Shown one piece after another: positions 7,558-16,544 of a stretch of DNA of 64,000 nt. The stretch covers positions 13,876 through 77,875 of the forward strand of contig CAZPQQ010000006.1 of the NCBI GenBank assembly GCA_964588665.1. The letters are read 5' to 3'. The notes below the pieces were generated by a model, which saw only the letters and a program-made list of their open reading frames with translations, made no database searches and was not told the origin of the DNA. This DNA comes from UBA2160 sp964588665. GTDB taxonomy: Bacteria; Chloroflexota; Dehalococcoidia; Lucifugimonadales; UBA1123. Position numbers and translations under genes: made by a program. Each line of letters opens with the position of its first letter. Position 1 is the stretch's first letter.

Positions 7558-9795
7558 ATGCTGGATTCGCTCGGGGCGTGGGTCGTTCGCGCCAGATGGT
7601 GGGTTATCGCCTTCTGGGTGGCGGTGCTGCTGGCCAGTCTGCCGTTTGCTCCGCGGGCTACATCGGCGCTCAGATCTGGGTTCGGAGACTCTGACACCGA
7701 GTCCAGGCAGGCTCTGCGCTTGATGGCCGAGCGGCTCGACATCCCTGAGACGTCGGTCACGCTGGTGTTCTCGTCCGACGACCTCACCGTCGTAGATCCT
7801 CGCTACGCGCGGGCGGTCGAGCGCGCGACAGCCCCCCTCGTGCAGATTCCAGCCGTCGAGCGAATCGTCACGTACCACGACACGCTCGACGAAAACATGG
7901 TCTCGCCGGACGGACGGACGACCTACGCTTTCGTCTCCCTCGACGTGGACATCGATTCGGCGGTGGAGCTCGTTTCGGAGATCCGGTCGGGCTTGCAGCA
8001 GAGCGAGCTCGACGTCTGGGTCACGGGCGGCATCGCCATCTTCGCCGACCTCAACGAGGCGAGCGAGCACGACCTGCGGCGCGCCGAGATCATTACGCTG
8101 CCCGTGCTCTTGATCGCGCTGCTCATCGTGTTCAGAGGGGTGTTTGCGGCAGGGTTGCCGCTGGCTATGGGCGGTTTGAGCATCGTCGTGACGTTGGCCC
8201 TGGTCTACGCTCTGGCCCAGTTCACGGACATGTCGATCTTCGTCCTCAACATCGCGTCCTTCCTGGGGCTGGGCATGGCGGTCGATTACTCGCTGTTGAT
8301 GGTCAGCCGTTACCGCGAAGAGCTGGAGCGAAGAGAAGTCGCGGACGCCGTGCGCGTCACGATGGCGACCGCGGGCAAGGCGATCGTGTTTTCGGCTGGC
8401 ACGTCGATGATCGGCCTATCCGGCCTGTTGCTGTTCAAGTTCATGATGCTCAGGTCCCTCGGCATAGGCGGGATAACGGTGATATTCTTTTCGCTGTTGA
8501 TCGCACTCACGCTGATACCGGCGCTGTTGGCGGTTCTGGGTAGAAACATCAACGCCCTGTCGATCCTTCCACATCGTGTGGACAGCGGCCGGTTCTGGCA
8601 TCGCCTCTCACGCTGGGTCATGCGGCATCCTGTCGCGGTCGCCGTGCCGGTAATCGTGGGTCTGCTGTTGTTGGGGGCGCCGTTTCTGAACGTGCGCCTG
8701 GGCAGCCCGTGGGCTTCGATCCTTCCAGAGGAGTCCGAGGCGAGAGTAGGGTGGGACCTCGTAGCGGAAGAGTTCGGAGCCGGAGAACTGGCGCAGGTGA
8801 TCGCCGTCACGACCTCGCCTACGTCTGCACTCTCGCCCGAGAACATTGGCGCCGCTTACGATTTCGTCGAGCGATTGAAGGCCGACCCCAGGGTCGCGCG
8901 TGTGGACAGCATCGTGTCGCCGGAACTGGACGTTTCCCGGGAGCAGCTTCAGGCTCTGTATGCATCACCGTCGCCCGAGTCTGTCGGCGGGCCGCTCGTC
9001 GCGAGAGCCCTGGACGAACTGGTGAGCGACGACCGAACGGCCAACATGATCCGCATCGTGCCCCGAGGCGCGCCGGTTTCGGACGATGCCAGAGAGCTTG
9101 TCGAGGACATCCGAACGTCGCCCCCCGGCGGCGACCTCACAACTTACCTGACGGGCGCGACCCCCGACCTTCAGGACACCGTCGATCGCATGTACTCAGA
9201 CTTCCCGAAGATCGTCGTCTACGTCGCCGTCGTGACGTACGTAGCGCTGTTCCTGCTGTTCCGATCGGTCCTCCTGCCGCTCAAGGCGGTGGTGTTGAAC
9301 GTGATGAGCATCCTCGCCAGCTTTGGTGCATTGGTGTTCGTCTTCCAGCAAGGCCACTTCCAGTCCATTCTCGGGTTCACGTCCGAGGGCTTCACCGAGG
9401 CGTCGGTGCCGATTCTGCTGTTCTCGATCGTGTTCGGACTGAGCATGGACTACGAGGTGTTTCTGCTCAGCCGCGTCAAGGAAGAGTACGAAGCGAACGG
9501 CGACAACGTCGAAGCGGTCGCGGTCGGCATGGAACGCTCCGGGCGGATCATTACGAGCGCCGCCCTCGTGCTGATCCTGGTCTCCGCTGGGTTTGCGTCG
9601 GGTGACATCCTCATAGTCAAAGCGCTGGGAGTCGGCACTGCCCTGGCGATCTTCATCGACTCGACCATCGTGCGCGCCCTGTTGGTTCCGGCTTTGATGC
9701 GACTGTTCAGCGCCGCGAACTGGTGGGCGCCCGCGTTCTTGGGAGGCGGCATCAAACCAGGCGCCGCCGCCGCCGGTTCGCCCAATCCGTCGTGA
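7558..9795 (+). CDS. MMPL/RND family transporter
   Basis: A 745-residue membrane protein. It has one N-terminal helix (about 13-33), an extracellular domain, a helix bundle at about 175-330, a single helix near 350-375, a second extracellular domain and a final bundle at about 550-725: the duplicated MMPL/RND plan. Each half carries the transmembrane Asp-Tyr signature, GMAVDYSLLMVSRYREE near 240 and GLSMDYEVFLLSRVKEEY near 627. Relatives export lipids or hydrophobic compounds using the proton gradient. ATG 7558 has no strong ribosome site. No lipid synthesis gene adjoins it, so cargo is unknown. Confidence 0.92.
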   Translation: MLDSLGAWVVRARWWVIAFWVAVLLASLPFAPRATSALRSGFGDSDTESRQALRLMAERLDIPETSVTLVFSSDDLTVVDPRYARAVERATAPLVQIPAVERIVTYHDTLDENMVSPDGRTTYAFVSLDVDIDSAVELVSEIRSGLQQSELDVWVTGGIAIFADLNEASEHDLRRAEIITLPVLLIALLIVFRGVFAAGLPLAMGGLSIVVTLALVYALAQFTDMSIFVLNIASFLGLGMAVDYSLLMVSRYREELERREVADAVRVTMATAGKAIVFSAGTSMIGLSGLLLFKFMMLRSLGIGGITVIFFSLLIALTLIPALLAVLGRNINALSILPHRVDSGRFWHRLSRWVMRHPVAVAVPVIVGLLLLGAPFLNVRLGSPWASILPEESEARVGWDLVAEEFGAGELAQVIAVTTSPTSALSPENIGAAYDFVERLKADPRVARVDSIVSPELDVSREQLQALYASPSPESVGGPLVARALDELVSDDRTANMIRIVPRGAPVSDDARELVEDIRTSPPGGDLTTYLTGATPDLQDTVDRMYSDFPKIVVYVAVVTYVALFLLFRSVLLPLKAVVLNVMSILASFGALVFVFQQGHFQSILGFTSEGFTEASVPILLFSIVFGLSMDYEVFLLSRVKEEYEANGDNVEAVAVGMERSGRIITSAALVLILVSAGFASGDILIVKALGVGTALAIFIDSTIVRALLVPALMRLFSAANWWAPAFLGGGIKPGAAAAGSPNPS

Positions 9796-9898
9796 GGCGT
9801 CTGGGCTATCCTCGCGCGTCCCGCCATCGTTACACACCTCGGACGCATCTAACCTTCAGATCGAAGCATCGACCACACCAAACCTGGAGTAACGGATC

Positions 9899-11428
9899 TT
9901 GTCATTGACCAGCCTTCGTCCTCGCAATCTCAGGCAGCTTGCCGCCTACCTGGCTCCGGTCGCGCTCGCGCTGGCGTTGGCCTGCGGCGATCCGGCCGAG
10001 TTGGCCCCGCCGGACCCGGTGTCCACGGCTATTCCCGCGCCGACAGCACGCTTGAATGCTCCCGTCGTGGAGACTCCGCCCACCGCGGTCGCCTCTTCGC
10101 CCACGGCTGCCACTCCGGCGCTCGCCCCGATCGCACCCACCGGACCGATCCTCATCCCGACCCTGCCTGTAGAAACCGAGAGATTGAACCCCGCCTCATC
10201 GTTGGCCCCCACGCCGGCGCCGAACACCGTCTCGGCGCCCCCGACTGGAGTACCGCCAGAGTCAGGTCTTTTCAATATCGGCGCGCTTGGCGACCAAGCT
10301 ATGGAATTCTTAGAGACTCTGACTGCGGACCACAGCCCGCGGGAGAGCGCGACCGAGCAGGAACTCGAGGCCGCTCAGTTCCTGGCTGCGGAATTCGAGT
10401 CGCTGGGGTACGAGACTGCCATCGTGCCGTTCACCGTGGAACGAATAGAATCGGAGATCGAACTGTCATCCGTGGCGCTCGCGACAACGACCACATACCG
10501 AACGCTGCCGCTCAGCCGGTCCGGGCAGGGCTTGTCGAGAGGATTCTTGACTCCGGTGGGCTTGGCATACCCCGAAGACATCCCCGAAGAGGGCCTGGAC
10601 GGCCAGGTGGCGCTGATCCAGCGGGGGACGATTCCGTTCGAAGAAAAGGTCACGAGGGTCGCGGAGGCTGGCGCGATCGCCGCCATCATCTACAACGGGA
10701 CCGACGGCATGTTCCGCGGCACACTCGCCACGCTGTCGACGATTCCGGCCGTTTCCATGTCCAAAGCGGACGGCGAAGCGCTGTTGGACCTGTTGTCACA
10801 GGGAGACATCTCGGCCTCGGTCACGGTCGAGAACCGTGTCATGCAGTCGAGAAACGTGGTCGCCGAGATGAAGGGAACCATGGACGACGGTCGGTCAGTT
10901 GTCATCGGCGGCCACTACGACACGGTTGCGGGCGTGCCCGGCGCCAACGACAACGGGTCCGGGACAGCGACCACGATGACCGTCGCCAGGGCAATCGCGG
11001 GCAATCCCTACCCGTTCACGGTCAGGTTCATGCTGTTCGGCTCCGAGGAAGAAGGGCTATTGGGCAGCTTCGATTACGTGCGCGGCCTCACGGAGGCGCA
11101 GCGAGCGGACATCATCGCGATGATCAACTACGATGCTCTCGGCACGGGAGATGAACTCAAAGTGTTGGGAGACGGCGCGCTGGCCGCGACCGTGATGTCA
11201 GCCAGCGACGCGATGGACTACACGATCCTCAGACAGTACACGCTGGGCAACGCATCGTCCGATCACGCTGTGTTCCTCGAGGCGGGAATCCCGGCTCTCT
11301 TCTTCCTGGCCGATGACATCAGCCGTATCCACATGCCGGAAGACAAACTGGAGTTCGTCCAGTCCGAGTTCATGGGCGCGGCGGCGTTTTTCGGAATCGC
11401 GCTGCTCGGGTCGTTCGTCGACGGCTGA
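9899..11428 (+). CDS. Secreted M28-family zinc aminopeptidase lipoprotein with PA domain
   Basis: Translation starts at TTG 9899 behind GGAG. The 509-residue protein has a basic n-region, a hydrophobic core and a lipobox ending at Cys29 (LALAC), then a Pro/Ala/Thr linker to about 120. A protease-associated insert lies around 205-310, inside an M28 catalytic domain. The five zinc ligands are visible in order: GGHYDTV near 337, ANDNGSG near 346, GSEEEGLLGS near 380, INYDALG near 410 and SSDHAVF near 453. Such enzymes remove N-terminal residues from peptides outside the cell. Genes on both sides are unrelated. Confidence 0.9.
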   Translation: MSLTSLRPRNLRQLAAYLAPVALALALACGDPAELAPPDPVSTAIPAPTARLNAPVVETPPTAVASSPTAATPALAPIAPTGPILIPTLPVETERLNPASSLAPTPAPNTVSAPPTGVPPESGLFNIGALGDQAMEFLETLTADHSPRESATEQELEAAQFLAAEFESLGYETAIVPFTVERIESEIELSSVALATTTTYRTLPLSRSGQGLSRGFLTPVGLAYPEDIPEEGLDGQVALIQRGTIPFEEKVTRVAEAGAIAAIIYNGTDGMFRGTLATLSTIPAVSMSKADGEALLDLLSQGDISASVTVENRVMQSRNVVAEMKGTMDDGRSVVIGGHYDTVAGVPGANDNGSGTATTMTVARAIAGNPYPFTVRFMLFGSEEEGLLGSFDYVRGLTEAQRADIIAMINYDALGTGDELKVLGDGALAATVMSASDAMDYTILRQYTLGNASSDHAVFLEAGIPALFFLADDISRIHMPEDKLEFVQSEFMGAAAFFGIALLGSFVDG

Positions 11429-11554
11429 TCCGCTGAGTTGACGGCGGTCCAAGAGCTGGCTGCGTACACGTGACGTGGAATCGTTGCGGTCGTCGACCTG
11501 TCCACACGCGCACGCCGATATGTAAAATGGATCGTGTCGTGCTCGCTCATACGC

Positions 11555-11583
11555 TTGTCGTTGTATTAGACTCGGATTATAAT
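11555..11583 (+). promoter_or_regulatory. Putative sigma70 promoter of the dnaJ operon
   Basis: TTGTCG (11555-11560) and a perfect TATAAT (11578-11583) are separated by 17 bp. It is the only good promoter in the 272-bp gap before dnaJ and lies just upstream of a 14-bp palindrome. No CIRCE element of the HrcA type is visible. Confidence 0.6.
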
Positions 11584-11594
11584 GGATAGTAATT

Positions 11595-11608
11595 GTCCGA
11601 ATTCGGAC
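11595..11608. promoter_or_regulatory. 14-bp palindrome at the start of the dnaJ transcript
   Basis: GTCCGAATTCGGAC is a perfect dyad beginning 12 bp after the -10 box, so it overlaps roughly +5 to +18 of the predicted transcript. It could be an operator for a stress repressor, or a 5-bp hairpin with an AATT loop in the 5' untranslated region. Confidence 0.45.
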
Positions 11609-11700
11609 CGATCATTTCGCAGTCCGCTGCGTGCATCGGGGCGCATGAGCGGCGTCAAATTACGTGGAATCTTCCGAGAAAAGGTGGGCTCGCCCAGAAC

Positions 11701-12837
11701 ATGACCACAAGCAAACGCGACTATTACGAGGTCCTCGGCATCCCAAAGAACGCTTCGGAAGAGGACGTCAAGAAAGCTTTCCGCAAACTGGCCCTCGAGT
11801 ATCATCCCGACCGGAACAAGGACGAAGGCGCAGAGGACCGGTTCAAAGAGGTCAACGAAGCCTATCAGGTCTTGTCGAATCAGAAGAAGCGGGCCGAATA
11901 CGATAGGTTTGGCCATGCGACAGCCGGCGCTGGCCGAGGTTTCGACGGGCACGAGAACTTCGGCGGATTCGGAGACATATTCGACGCCTTTTTCGGCGGC
12001 GGCGGATTCGAGTCAGGAGACCGGCAAAAAGCCGGCGGTGCGAAACGCGGCGCGGACCTTCAATATGGAATCGCCATCGAGTTCGAAGAGGCCGTGTTCG
12101 GCGCCGACAAAGAGATCGAGATCGATCGCGTCGACGTGTGCACGGCGTGTCAGGGCGCCCGCAGCGAGCCCGGGTCCAGCCCCACGATGTGCGCCAACTG
12201 CCGCGGAAGCGGGCAGGTGCGCCGATCGCATCAGGGGCTATTCGGTCAGTTCTACCAGGTGTCGACCTGCAATTCATGCCAGGGCGAGGGAAGCATGATC
12301 ACGCAGCCCTGCAAACGGTGCAAGGGCACCGGACGTGAGCGCCGCAACCGCAAACTGGTCGTCGCGGTTCCAGCGGGAATCGAAGACAGCACGCAGATCA
12401 GACTCAGCCGCGAGGGTGAGGCCGGTTCCGGCGGCGGGCGGCCCGGCGACCTGTATGTGGTTGTGCGGGTGCGTGAGCATGAGATGTTCGAGCGACTGGG
12501 TTCCGACATTCATCTGACGATGCCCATAAACGTATTTCAGGCCACCCTGGGCGCAACCGTTCAGGCGCCGACATTGGAAGGCAACGTCGAACTCGTAGTC
12601 CCGGCTGGGACTCAACCCGGCCAGACGTTCACGCTGAAGGGCAAAGGCGTCCCTCACCTCCGAAGCCGCCAACGCGGCGACCAGCTCGTAACCGTTCAGG
12701 TCGAGATCCCAGCCGCCCTCAACGAAGAGCAACGCGCCGTCTTCAAACGGCTAGGCGGCATGATGGGCGATGAGAACTTCAACGAGAACGGCAAGGGCTT
12801 CTTCGACAAGCTCAAGGACGCGTTGGGCGCTGAGTAA
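11701..12837 (+). CDS. dnaJ: Chaperone DnaJ (Hsp40, class I)
   Basis: From ATG 11701 the product is 378 residues: J domain with the HPD motif (YHPDRNKDEG near 35), Gly/Phe-rich linker (about 80-115), a zinc domain with four Cys-x-x-Cys repeats (CTACQGA, CANCRGSG, CNSCQGEG, CKRCKGTG), and the C-terminal substrate-binding domains. DnaJ stimulates the DnaK ATPase and delivers unfolded clients. The frame stays open upstream to 11593, but ATG 11701 begins the conserved KRDYYEVLGI and is preceded by AAAGGTGG. dnaK and grpE are not adjacent; prmA starts 6 bp downstream. Confidence 0.96.
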   Translation: MTTSKRDYYEVLGIPKNASEEDVKKAFRKLALEYHPDRNKDEGAEDRFKEVNEAYQVLSNQKKRAEYDRFGHATAGAGRGFDGHENFGGFGDIFDAFFGGGGFESGDRQKAGGAKRGADLQYGIAIEFEEAVFGADKEIEIDRVDVCTACQGARSEPGSSPTMCANCRGSGQVRRSHQGLFGQFYQVSTCNSCQGEGSMITQPCKRCKGTGRERRNRKLVVAVPAGIEDSTQIRLSREGEAGSGGGRPGDLYVVVRVREHEMFERLGSDIHLTMPINVFQATLGATVQAPTLEGNVELVVPAGTQPGQTFTLKGKGVPHLRSRQRGDQLVTVQVEIPAALNEEQRAVFKRLGGMMGDENFNENGKGFFDKLKDALGAE

Positions 12838-12843
12838 CAACGA

Positions 12844-13743
12844 TTGAAGTGGATCGAGTTGGCCGTTGACACTCCACCCGAGTTCGTGGAGCCGTTGACT
12901 GAGATTTTCCATCGCTACGGGCACGGCGGAGTCGCCACCGAGCAGGAAGCCGGCCACAATCCCGACGAGGGCGAACGAGCCCCGACCCCGGACTACGTAA
13001 CCGTCTGCACCTACCTGCCCCTGGATTCCACGACCCACAACCGCCGCGAGCAGATCGACGTCGGTGTTCGGCTTGTAGCGTACCTGGCCGATGTGTCTCC
13101 GCTGAGAGAGCGGGTCATCGAGGAGCAGGACTGGCAGAACGCCTGGAAAGACCACTTCTACCCTCTGCGGATCGGGCGCAACATCGTAATCTGCCCCACG
13201 TGGCGTGAGCATCAGGCCGGTCCGTCCGATCGAGTGGTCCTCCTCGACCCTGGAATGGCGTTCGGAACAGGACATCACCCCACGACGCGCACTTGTCTCG
13301 AAGCCCTCGAGGATCTGGTCGAACCGACCAGCCGCGTGCTTGACGTGGGCTGCGGATCGGCGATACTGTCGATGACGGCGGTTGCCCTTGGCGCCGCATC
13401 GGCAGTCGGGCTGGAGATCGACCCGATCGCTGCCCGAACAGCCAACGACAACGTGGCGATCAACGGGCAAGAGTCGCGCGTTACGATCGCTCAAGGCACG
13501 CTCCCCAACCCGCTGGCCCTCGAGCGCAGCTTCGACATCGTCGTCGCCAACATCTCCGCCAAGGTCGTGACCGGTCTTGCGCCACAACTCATTCATGCAA
13601 TGGCAGGCGACGGCAGGCTCGTGGCGTCGGGCATCATCCAAGATCATGTGGACGGCGTCGTCTCGGCGATCGAGTCGCACGGGGGCAGCATCGAGGACCG
13701 GTTCGTTGACGGAGATTGGGTGACGCTGCTAGCATCTTCCTGA
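12844..13743 (+). CDS. prmA: Ribosomal protein L11 methyltransferase
   Basis: A 299-residue SAM-dependent methyltransferase that trimethylates ribosomal protein L11. The N-terminal L11-recognition domain starts MKWIELAVDTPPEFVEPL. The Rossmann methyltransferase domain has GMAFGTGHHPTTRTCLEAL near 138-156, motif I VLDVGCGSAILSMTAVALG near 168-186, and DIVVANISAKV near 230, the NPF-like catalytic loop. The start is TTG 12844, 6 bp after the dnaJ stop, so the two are co-transcribed. The dnaJ-prmA-rsmE linkage is known in many bacteria. Confidence 0.95.
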   Translation: MKWIELAVDTPPEFVEPLTEIFHRYGHGGVATEQEAGHNPDEGERAPTPDYVTVCTYLPLDSTTHNRREQIDVGVRLVAYLADVSPLRERVIEEQDWQNAWKDHFYPLRIGRNIVICPTWREHQAGPSDRVVLLDPGMAFGTGHHPTTRTCLEALEDLVEPTSRVLDVGCGSAILSMTAVALGAASAVGLEIDPIAARTANDNVAINGQESRVTIAQGTLPNPLALERSFDIVVANISAKVVTGLAPQLIHAMAGDGRLVASGIIQDHVDGVVSAIESHGGSIEDRFVDGDWVTLLASS

Positions 13744-13772
13744 CCTCAACCCGACCTGACCGACCTGGACCG

Positions 13773-14624
13773 ATGCCAAAGAAACGACAGCAAAACCAAC
13801 GCGGAAAACAGCAACGCGCCATGCAGAAGCGGGCTCGCCGCAAGACCAAGATGGCGCGCCGCGCCGTGCACGAGTCCGCGGCCGACCGCCCCGAGGGAGT
13901 GCTGAGCCGAGCTCGCGAGTTTCCGTTTGCGGGCTGCTGGGTGCAGCCAGGCTGGCAGGATTACGGAATCGCGTCGATGATTGTGGCTCGCACGCAGCCG
14001 TCGAACGAGATAGTCTTCGCCCGCTTCCTTGTCGACACCTTCTGTCTCGGCATGAAAGACACGTTCTTCGGGGCGAACGTCCCCGAGGATCAGTTCCACC
14101 AAGGGGCGCTTCCGCGCCTCTATGCGGGAGTGGAGCCCGTTCCGATCAGCGTCGAATTGGCCCACGAGATCGTGTACGGAGCGATCGAGTACGCCGAGGC
14201 CAACGGTTTCCGCCCCCACGGCCATTTCAGGCGAACGCAATGGATGCTCGACCCACCGGATGCCCATTCGAGCACGGGCGCCATCCAGTTCGGATACCGG
14301 GGCAGACCGACATATCTTGCAGGTCAGGAAGACAATCAGAGCGCCATACTGAGCAAACTTGTGGCAACGCTCGGCAGGGGCGGCTTCACCTACGTCCCAG
14401 CGGGCGACCCGCCAGAGGGCTTCGAGGATCTGGTCAACCTGCCGGGAGACGCGCCCGAGCAGTCGGGGATTTGGACGCCACAGCAAGAAGATCAAACCCG
14501 CAGCGTGGCCAGCGAGGCCGGTATCTGGCTTCCGGGCCAAGACGAGCCTGCGTCGGAATGGCCGGAGGATGAACCGACAGAAGGGCCGTCCGGGTCCCAG
14601 CTCTGGGCGCCCGGCAGGCAATAA
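13773..14624 (+). CDS. Conserved protein of unknown function in the dnaJ-prmA-rsmE operon
   Basis: From ATG 13773 the protein is 283 residues. It opens with a very basic tail (MPKKRQQNQRGKQQRAMQ, then KRARRKTKMARR), typical of nucleic-acid or ribosome contact. The globular core is FPFAGCWVQPGWQDYGIASM, FARFLVDTFCLGMKDTFF and IVYGAIEYAEANGFRPHGHF. I have seen this core pattern (a Cys-Leu-Gly-x-Lys-Asp strand and a G-A-x-x-Y-A helix) in proteins of other phyla, without an assigned function. The C-terminal 70 residues are acidic and Pro/Trp-rich and probably disordered. The frame extends up to 13716, but the later ATG starts the basic tail. Its setting suggests a translation-related role. Confidence 0.7.
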   Translation: MPKKRQQNQRGKQQRAMQKRARRKTKMARRAVHESAADRPEGVLSRAREFPFAGCWVQPGWQDYGIASMIVARTQPSNEIVFARFLVDTFCLGMKDTFFGANVPEDQFHQGALPRLYAGVEPVPISVELAHEIVYGAIEYAEANGFRPHGHFRRTQWMLDPPDAHSSTGAIQFGYRGRPTYLAGQEDNQSAILSKLVATLGRGGFTYVPAGDPPEGFEDLVNLPGDAPEQSGIWTPQQEDQTRSVASEAGIWLPGQDEPASEWPEDEPTEGPSGSQLWAPGRQ

Positions 14625-14675
14625 CCGGCAAATCAAGCGCTTCGTGACGGAGCCCGCGCCGATCGGAGGCCCCGT

Positions 14676-15428
14676 TTGCATAGATTCTTCGTACCGCCGG
14701 AGTCGATTGTCTCCGACGTCGTAGCCATCCCTCAGCCCCAAGCCCGTCAGATTGCGCGAGTTTTGCGTTTGGCGCCCGGCGACCAGATCGTTGCGTTGGA
14801 TGACACTGGCGTCGAGTACGAGGTCGTTCTCACAGACGTTGACGCCAAAGGAGCATCCGGCAAAGTAGTCGACCGGCGACCGGCTTTGGGTGAGCCGCAA
14901 CGCCGCATCGTCCTGTATCAGGCGCTGTTGAAGTCGGACCGATTCGAGCTCGTGCTCCAGAAATGCACCGAGCTGGGAGTATCCGCATTCGTGCCGTTCG
15001 TCTCCGGCAGAACGGTCGTCCGCGAGAGAGCGAAAGGCCACACTCGGAGCCGCGTCGACAGATGGCTACGCATCGTCACGGAAGCCGCGGAGCAATCGCG
15101 GCGAGGCCGAATACCGACGATACTCGACCCCGTCACCTTGCAAGAAGCGGTCGAGGGTGCATCCGGCACAACGATCATGCCCTGGGAGGATGAGCGTGAC
15201 AGCGGCCTCCGAACGACGATCAGCCAAGCGCTGACCGAGGCCGACGGCGCGTCCGACGTGGCGATCATCGTCGGGCCCGAGGGCGGGTTCGCTGAAGACG
15301 AGGTCGATTTCGCCCGGGAACACGGTGTTCGAGTCGTCAACCTCGGCCGCCGCATCTTGCGGGCCGAGACGGCCGCGATCGCCGCCGTCTCGGCAGTGCT
15401 CTACGAACTTGGAGAACTAGGCGGATAG
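14676..15428 (+). CDS. rsmE: 16S rRNA (uracil-1498-N3)-methyltransferase
   Basis: The 250-residue protein starts at TTG 14676 (MHRFFVPPESI), with an N-terminal PUA-like domain and a C-terminal SPOUT knot. The signatures are LVLQKCTELGVSAFVPFVSGRTV near 92-114, AAEQSRRGRIPTI and IIVGPEGGFAEDEVDF near 202-217, then NLGRRILRAETAAIAA near 226-241. RsmE methylates N3 of U1498 in the decoding region of 16S rRNA. It is the last gene of the dnaJ operon, 51 bp after the unknown protein, and converges on gpsA. Confidence 0.95.
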   Translation: MHRFFVPPESIVSDVVAIPQPQARQIARVLRLAPGDQIVALDDTGVEYEVVLTDVDAKGASGKVVDRRPALGEPQRRIVLYQALLKSDRFELVLQKCTELGVSAFVPFVSGRTVVRERAKGHTRSRVDRWLRIVTEAAEQSRRGRIPTILDPVTLQEAVEGASGTTIMPWEDERDSGLRTTISQALTEADGASDVAIIVGPEGGFAEDEVDFAREHGVRVVNLGRRILRAETAAIAAVSAVLYELGELGG

Positions 15429-15444
15429 CCAGCTGAAGCGGCGG

Positions 15445-16443
15445 TCACTCGGGCTTGGGCGCCCGTCCCATCAGACCGGCGATGGCGTCGGGCACTGACA
15501 AGCCTCCGAACATGACGTCGTGCAACCCCAGAGCGATCGGCATCTCGACTCCGAGCCGGTCCGCCAACTCCAGTGCGGGCGGTGTCGTGTCCACGCCCTC
15601 GGCCACGTTGTCCATCGTCGCGCGGATGTCGGCGATGCTCTTGCCCTTGGCCAGCTCCTCGCCGACGTGGTGGTTCCGGCTGAGCGTGCTGGAGCAGGTC
15701 GCGATCAGGTCGCCCATGCCGGCGAGTCCGGCGAATGTGGCAGGCTTTGCGCCGGCGGCCATCCCCAGTCGAGTGATCTCGGCCAGCCCGCGAGTCATGA
15801 AAGCCGCCTTGGCGTTGTCTCCGACGCCGAGGCCGTCGCAGATCCCCGCGCCTAGCGCGACGATGTTCTTCAAGGCGCCGCACAGCTCGACGCCGATTAT
15901 GTCGTCGTTTGTGTACACGCGGAACACATCGGAATTGAAAATCGATTGAATCCTGGCCGCGGCTTCGCCGTTCGGAGACGCGACAACCGTGGACGAAGGC
16001 TTGCCCGCCGCGATCTCTGTCGCCAGGTTCGGACCGGAAAGCGCGCAGATTCCGACTCCGGTCGAGTGAAGGATCTCCTCCGCCAGCACCTGGCTCATCC
16101 TCATGCCGGTTGCCAGCTCCAAGCCCTTGGTCGCGCTGACCACCGTCGATGCCGGATCGATGGACGACCCGAATCTGCGGGCGTTGTCACGCAACGATCG
16201 CGAAGGCACGACGAGCATGACCACGTCGGCATCCTCGAAGGCGGATTTGGGATCGGCGACGACATGGAGTCTGTCCGGGAAGCTGGCGCCGGGAACGAAG
16301 CGCCGGTTCACACGGGCGGATTCCAGCGATTTGGCCTCTTCATCGGTGCGGGCAAGCAACTGCACGTCGACGCCTGCGCGGGCGAGGACGATGCCAAGAG
16401 TCGTTCCCCAGCTCGTGGTTCCGACTATTGCGGTTTTGGGCAT
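15445..16443 (-). CDS. gpsA: Glycerol-3-phosphate dehydrogenase [NAD(P)+]
   Basis: The 332-residue cytosolic enzyme reduces dihydroxyacetone phosphate to sn-glycerol 3-phosphate for phospholipid synthesis. The N-terminal Rossmann motif is GTTSWGTTLGIVLARAG, followed by VPSRSLRDNARRF and ALSGPNLATEIAAGKPS. The C-terminal helical domain has the catalytic Lys in GALKNIVALGAGICDGLG and DNAKAAFMTRGLAEITRLG. It lies 101 bp downstream of plsY, whose enzyme uses its product, so the two form a phospholipid pair. Confidence 0.96.
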   Translation of the reverse strand: MPKTAIVGTTSWGTTLGIVLARAGVDVQLLARTDEEAKSLESARVNRRFVPGASFPDRLHVVADPKSAFEDADVVMLVVPSRSLRDNARRFGSSIDPASTVVSATKGLELATGMRMSQVLAEEILHSTGVGICALSGPNLATEIAAGKPSSTVVASPNGEAAARIQSIFNSDVFRVYTNDDIIGVELCGALKNIVALGAGICDGLGVGDNAKAAFMTRGLAEITRLGMAAGAKPATFAGLAGMGDLIATCSSTLSRNHHVGEELAKGKSIADIRATMDNVAEGVDTTPPALELADRLGVEMPIALGLHDVMFGGLSVPDAIAGLMGRAPKPE

Positions 16444-16544
16444 GGCGGTGCTTCCAGCAGCAGGATACGATCACAGGTTATGCAGGTTGGTGAGGGCTTG
16501 GAGCCGCGGTGTTGCGAGGCTGGACCGGCTTAGGCGGGTGGCGC

